Assembly: GCA_018396655.1 (NCBI GenBank)
Contig: JAGTQF010000006.1
Location: forward strand, 1-54,503
Direction of reading: 5' to 3'
Origin: Candidatus Bathyarchaeota archaeon
GTDB taxonomy: Archaea; Thermoproteota; Bathyarchaeia; Bathyarchaeales; DTEX01
Length of the DNA: 54,503 nt
The notes under the pieces were generated by a model. That model made no database searches and was not told where the DNA came from. It saw nothing but the letters and a program-made list of their open reading frames with translations. The position numbers were made by a program, and so were the translations under genes. Positions 50,012 through 54,503 of this stretch are shown piece after piece. Position 1 is the first letter of the stretch. The number at the start of each line of letters is the position of its first letter.

Positions 50012-50096
50012 ACCCTTCTCCCCTCACCTACTTTTCTCTTATTATGTGGCTTTGCTTTGGCTATATACTGACGGAATAGGGAGACCGGAGTTTACG

Positions 50097-50546
50097 CTAT
50101 TTGTCAGCTATCTTCTTTATATTTTCAAGCTCGCTTTTATCCGGCTCCCTCACAGAGAGCCATGCCTCGAGAATCTCCCTACCCACTTGTGGCGTTGTTA
50201 ATCTTCCACTTATGGCCAGGACATTTGCATCATTCCATAGTCTGGCGCCTCTAGCTGACTCAGCGTCAAAGCATAGAGCGGCCCTAACACCCCTAACTTT
50301 ATTAGCCGCTATGGAAACACCAGTTCCAGTATAACATATTACTATCCCGAAATTAGCCCTCCCCTCAGCCACATCTAGAGCTACTGAGAATGCAACATCA
50401 GGCCATGGCTCAACCTTGCCGGTTTCAAATGCACCGTAAGCCTTAACCTCAAACCCCCTCCTCTTTAATTCTTCATGGAGTGCTATAGCCACTGGATATA
50501 GGTCATCCGAGCCTATCGAGACCCTCAATTGCCTTGAATTCAGCAT
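50097..50546 (-). CDS. RpiB/LacAB-family sugar-phosphate isomerase
   Basis: VSIGSDDLYPVAIALHEELKRRGFEV, GIVICYTGTGVSIAANKVRGVRAALC. Confidence 0.85.
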   Translation of the reverse strand: MLNSRQLRVSIGSDDLYPVAIALHEELKRRGFEVKAYGAFETGKVEPWPDVAFSVALDVAEGRANFGIVICYTGTGVSIAANKVRGVRAALCFDAESARGARLWNDANVLAISGRLTTPQVGREILEAWLSVREPDKSELENIKKIADK

Positions 50547-50608
50547 ACACTTATCCTCATCCTTTATATATGAGAGCGATTCCTTATAGAGTTTGGTGCC
50601 TAAAGCCG

Positions 50609-51541
50609 ATGGATTTAGCGATCGAAACCATTGATTTAACGAAAAAGTATGGGTCATTAGTTGCCGTGAATAGGCTTAATCTGAGGGTTATCAAGGGAAC
50701 AATCCACGGATTTTTGGGACCGAATGGAGCTGGAAAGACAACAACAATAAAGATCCTTGTTGGTCTTCTGAAGCCGGATGGTGGGCGCGCGATAGTTTTA
50801 GGCGAGGAGGTTCATGGAGACAATCCAAGGGCGAGGTTAAAGATAGGTTATATGCCGGAGCTACCGAAGTTTCCAAGGCATCTTAAGGGCTGGGAACTCC
50901 TTGACATTTATGGGCAGATGTATGGTATGCCACTTCAGGAGCGGAGAGCCCGCATAAAAAGGCTTATGGAGGTTGTTGGGCTTAAGGGTAGAGAAAACGA
51001 CCTAATAGGTGAGTATAGTAAGGGTATGCAGCAGAGGCTCGGAATAGCACAGGCGCTATTAAGTGAGCCCGAGCTAGTCATATTGGATGAGCCCAGCTTA
51101 GGCCTAGACCCGGTTGGCATGGTTGAGGTTAGGGAGATGATTAGGGAGATAGCGAAGGATGGTGTTACAATATTCCTATCATCACACCTTCTATCCGAGG
51201 TTGAGCAAGTATGCACCCATATAAGTATCATACATAGGGGCATATGCCTAGCGGAGGGCCCTCTCAAGGATATTATTAGCAAGATTTCTGGCACAGCCAT
51301 ATTAGAGGTTGAGGTGGCTGAGACGCCGGATAAAATTGTGGAGGCTGTTAAAAGATTACCTTTCGTCTCAAATATTCATGTTGAGGGAAGCAAGGTTATG
51401 ATTGAGACGAATGCTGATGGGGATGTTAGGCCCCAGATATCGAGGGCTATAATCGAGACTGGAGGCACAATAATCTATATGAATGTTAAGATGAGAAGCC
51501 TTGAGGAAGCATTTATGCGCCTCATAATGAAATCGGGGTGA
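50609..51541 (+). CDS. ABC transporter ATP-binding protein
   Basis: FLGPNGAGKTTTIKILVG, YSKGMQQRLGIAQALLSEPELVILDEPSLGLDP; ATG at 50609 preferred over 50534. Confidence 0.93.
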   Translation: MDLAIETIDLTKKYGSLVAVNRLNLRVIKGTIHGFLGPNGAGKTTTIKILVGLLKPDGGRAIVLGEEVHGDNPRARLKIGYMPELPKFPRHLKGWELLDIYGQMYGMPLQERRARIKRLMEVVGLKGRENDLIGEYSKGMQQRLGIAQALLSEPELVILDEPSLGLDPVGMVEVREMIREIAKDGVTIFLSSHLLSEVEQVCTHISIIHRGICLAEGPLKDIISKISGTAILEVEVAETPDKIVEAVKRLPFVSNIHVEGSKVMIETNADGDVRPQISRAIIETGGTIIYMNVKMRSLEEAFMRLIMKSG

Positions 51542-52509
51542 GCGTTATGGACAAACCATGGAAGAGGGAGCCAAAGTTAATAGGGCAGCTATGGGCTGTC
51601 GTAAGGTATGAGTTGCTATGGAATATTAGAAAAAAGAAGTTCATAGGCGTGCTAATAGTGGCATTTGCGATTACAACGTTAAATCTTACTCTACCAGTAA
51701 TCCTTAGAAGAACATATAATATGCCTATTGAAGCCAACCCGGACTACGTTATATCAAATAGTGGAATGGGCGGTTTAATGCTATTTTTATTTGCCCTTGT
51801 AACTGTAATGAATAGCATATCCGGAGAGTTTGAGGGCGGGACGATAGTTCCATTATTAACGAAGCCGGTCTCTAGAACGCTCATCTTAATTGGAAAGATT
51901 GTTGCGGCTTTCATTACAATATTTGCTGCTTACCTGCTTTTATACGCCTATATGATTGTTGGAGGAACCCTAATATACGGGTCCCAGAATAACCTAAACC
52001 TCACACCGCTATGTATTTTGGGAGACCTGCTTAGCACATTTGTTTGGGTATCGATTATATTAGCATTAGGCTCACTCACGAAGAACACTATTTTGACATC
52101 GGTTATTGCCATAATGGTTTTTCTCGCAATGAATATAGGTTCATCAATAATATCGGTCTTTACTGAAAGCGCGTGGATGCTGCATTATCTTCCAGGTAAT
52201 GGAGCCGCCGGATATATTAAAGTGGTGGGGCAGCCAATGGTATACGCAGGTAGCATCTCAACCGGAACTGATAATATAACGAAAATGATAATCCAATATT
52301 GTCTCCATCCATCAGTAAACGTCACTTACGTTAAGGTGGAATGGAGGGGAGGGACACCGCAAGGAGGCTTATCAAGTCTGCTTAAAGAGTTATACTCAGA
52401 ACCTCTATCGTTAGTTCTCTTTAGGGCCATATCCGTGGCAGCAGCCTATATAATTGCCCTGATTACCCTAGCATGGTATGTTTTTAAGCGTACTCAAATA
52501 CTCGAATAA
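51538..52509 (+). CDS. ABC-2 type permease
   Basis: Multi-TM; SGEFEGGTIVPLLTKPVSRTLILIGKI. Confidence 0.9.
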   Translation: MSVMDKPWKREPKLIGQLWAVVRYELLWNIRKKKFIGVLIVAFAITTLNLTLPVILRRTYNMPIEANPDYVISNSGMGGLMLFLFALVTVMNSISGEFEGGTIVPLLTKPVSRTLILIGKIVAAFITIFAAYLLLYAYMIVGGTLIYGSQNNLNLTPLCILGDLLSTFVWVSIILALGSLTKNTILTSVIAIMVFLAMNIGSSIISVFTESAWMLHYLPGNGAAGYIKVVGQPMVYAGSISTGTDNITKMIIQYCLHPSVNVTYVKVEWRGGTPQGGLSSLLKELYSEPLSLVLFRAISVAAAYIIALITLAWYVFKRTQILE

Positions 52510-52524
52510 ATCATAAAGCACATT

Positions 52525-53739
52525 TCATTCATATCTTAGAGCAACAACGGGCGGTATCTTTGAGGCTCTATATGCTGGCAATGCGCCCCCAATCAAGCCC
52601 ACCATTATTGTTAGTGAGAGGGTCTGCGCCATTAGGTCGGGGGTTATCTTTGGGCTTAACATGAAGGTTAATCCTATGCCGCTTATCGTTAGACCCCTAG
52701 AGGATAGTATGTGCGCCCCAATTATACCGAATGTTATGCCTATCGAGCCACCAACTAGGCTCATCACTATAGATTCTAGGAGAATTAATAGGAGTATCTG
52801 GTTGCTAGTATAGCCTATAGCCTTCATCACACCTATTTCGCGGGTCCTCTCCATAACCGATGTTATCATGGTAGCGGCTACACCAGCAACTGCAACAGCG
52901 AAGGCCGATAGGGATGTCGAGAAGTTTATGAAGTTTATTGCGCCGGTAACGCTTGAAATCGCTTCGGCTATAGCGCTGAAGGCTATAACTTGCAGCCTAT
53001 CCTCATACTTCGCTCTTAAACTTGAAACAATATCTTTAACGAATGATGGGTCTCGCGCAAGAACAAATATCCCAGACCAATCCTTCAGCCCCAAAAGTTT
53101 CTTGCCAGCCTCTGGACTGAGGAAGACCGTTGAGTCTGGGTCAACTATTAAGGCTCCGCCATACTCCTCAAGTATTGCGCCAACCTTAACGTTTATGTTC
53201 TTTTTGCCGACAATCTTTCCACCTTCAACTTTAGGAATAATTATTGTTACAACATCGTTTGGGACAAAATATTGTTCTCCACCACCCCTATAGGCAACTT
53301 TCCTGCCAATTATACAATAGAGGGTTTCTGAGGGTATCTCCCCCTCGCCTATCTTTAGGCTTCCTATGGCCTCGAAGAGCAGAGCATAGTCTATTGCGAA
53401 TATTGAAACCCTAACCTCCTCAGAACCTCTCTTAACAATTCCCTGCACCGAATAGAATGGCTCAGCCCTCGAAACCTCACGCAAGGACCTAATATAATTT
53501 AGTTCCTCATCGCTCAGCTTATGGTTTTCGGTTGGAAAGACCGCTATCGCATTCTGCCCAAGAGACGTTATCCTCTCAACAATATAATCCGAATAGCTCC
53601 TAACAACAGAGCTCATCATTACTAGGACAAGCGGACCTATGGCAATACCAATAATCGTTAGGGTAGCCCTTATCTTCCTCTCGCTCAATGCCCTTAAAGC
53701 TAGCCTGAAGAAGTCAGCGATAAGCATGTAGAAGCCCAT
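52525..53739 (-). CDS. MacB/FtsX-type ABC permease
   Basis: Four-TM FtsX pattern; TREIGVMKAIGYTSNQILLLILLESI; ends PAYRASKIPPVVALRYE. Confidence 0.9.
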   Translation of the reverse strand: MGFYMLIADFFRLALRALSERKIRATLTIIGIAIGPLVLVMMSSVVRSYSDYIVERITSLGQNAIAVFPTENHKLSDEELNYIRSLREVSRAEPFYSVQGIVKRGSEEVRVSIFAIDYALLFEAIGSLKIGEGEIPSETLYCIIGRKVAYRGGGEQYFVPNDVVTIIIPKVEGGKIVGKKNINVKVGAILEEYGGALIVDPDSTVFLSPEAGKKLLGLKDWSGIFVLARDPSFVKDIVSSLRAKYEDRLQVIAFSAIAEAISSVTGAINFINFSTSLSAFAVAVAGVAATMITSVMERTREIGVMKAIGYTSNQILLLILLESIVMSLVGGSIGITFGIIGAHILSSRGLTISGIGLTFMLSPKITPDLMAQTLSLTIMVGLIGGALPAYRASKIPPVVALRYE

Positions 53740-53749
53740 GGCAACCGCA

Positions 53750-54503
53750 CTAAACCTTATTCATGGAGCGGGTTCTCAAAGCCCTATAAATGAGGAACGC
53801 CGCAAAGGATAAAAATGCTATAACAGCCGCGATAACAATCCACATCTCAAGTCCAATGCCCTCCTTAGGGGTTGGTGTAGTGGGCGTTTCAATCTGCTGC
53901 TCCACTATGCTGACCTGCATCTCCCTAATCATGAGCTCATCGAAAACATTATAGTATTCTATCCTTAATATGCCAGTCTCATCATGGCTTGGAACCTCAA
54001 CCTTAAAGATGGCTTCATCACCCGGAGCAATATCACCAACAAGCGCCGAACCAATCGTCCCACCAACCTGGAATACCGCCCTAACCCTATAGGCTGTAGC
54101 CGAGCCATAGTTCACTATAACCCCTGAAACTGTTGAGGAGCCCCTTCTTGTTGCGCTGACATCCTTCACAAGAAGGTCTATGAAGGGCTCAACAACAACT
54201 GTTAGGGTATTATTAAAGCTCTTGAGTGAGCCGCTGGCATCCCTATAAATCATGGATATCATTAGTGGAGCCGGACCGTAAGTTATAATGGTTGTGCCAC
54301 CAATCTGCGACATGAAGCCCATTGGATTATATGCTAAAGTGACTGGAACCCTAATGGTTACTCCAGCACCAATCATATTAATATATGTGACTGAGGGAGA
54401 AGCTATTAAGATTGGCATACCCTGATATGGCGAAATAATTAGGTAAACATCATATAGCGGTGAGCTCCCAACATTCTTTATTGCCAGAGAAATATTTGTG
54501 AAC
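53750..54503 (-). CDS. CARDB/COG1361-like surface protein with C-terminal TM anchor (5' end beyond window)
   Basis: Frame open to the window end (FTNISLAIKNVGSSPLYDVYLIISPYQG...); tandem Ig-like repeats and terminal hydrophobic helix. Confidence 0.7.
   Translation of the reverse strand, partial: FTNISLAIKNVGSSPLYDVYLIISPYQGMPILIASPSVTYINMIGAGVTIRVPVTLAYNPMGFMSQIGGTTIITYGPAPLMISMIYRDASGSLKSFNNTLTVVVEPFIDLLVKDVSATRRGSSTVSGVIVNYGSATAYRVRAVFQVGGTIGSALVGDIAPGDEAIFKVEVPSHDETGILRIEYYNVFDELMIREMQVSIVEQQIETPTTPTPKEGIGLEMWIVIAAVIAFLSFAAFLIYRALRTRSMNKV

Overview
The window is a gene-dense archaeal chromosome segment. Support comes from MCM, GINS, Hel308, RadB, CarS, eL14/eL33/eL41, Cbf5, Mtd and a Sulfolobales-like CRISPR repeat; the lineage is probably TACK or Bathyarchaeia-like, which I cannot prove from this sequence. 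Main content: a small CRISPR array with an inverted, spacerless leader+repeat twin about 18.7 kb away; a TldD/TldE pair; a nearly complete histidine operon (no hisE seen) preceded by a strongly structured intergenic RNA candidate; a CE15-like glucuronoyl esterase; a replication cluster (hel308, mcm, gins); an EF-2 that appears to lack the diphthamide histidine, close to a Dph6 gene; NfnAB; a C1 cluster of MetV/MetF next to Mtd; eL14-cbf5; tRNA-Ser and tRNA-Thr flanking a pseudogene region; and ABC transporters. The best-supported unusual items are: (1) cbf5 split by a 38-nt mRNA intron with a bulge-helix-bulge motif that interrupts the catalytic Asp codon; (2) a tRNA-Ser(GGA) gene with three introns; (3) the inverted twin CRISPR leader loci; (4) the His-to-Gln change at the EF-2 diphthamide site; (5) the pre-hisG structured RNA with long-range and alternative pairings. 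All assignments come from reading sequence and motifs by eye. No database search or folding program was run.
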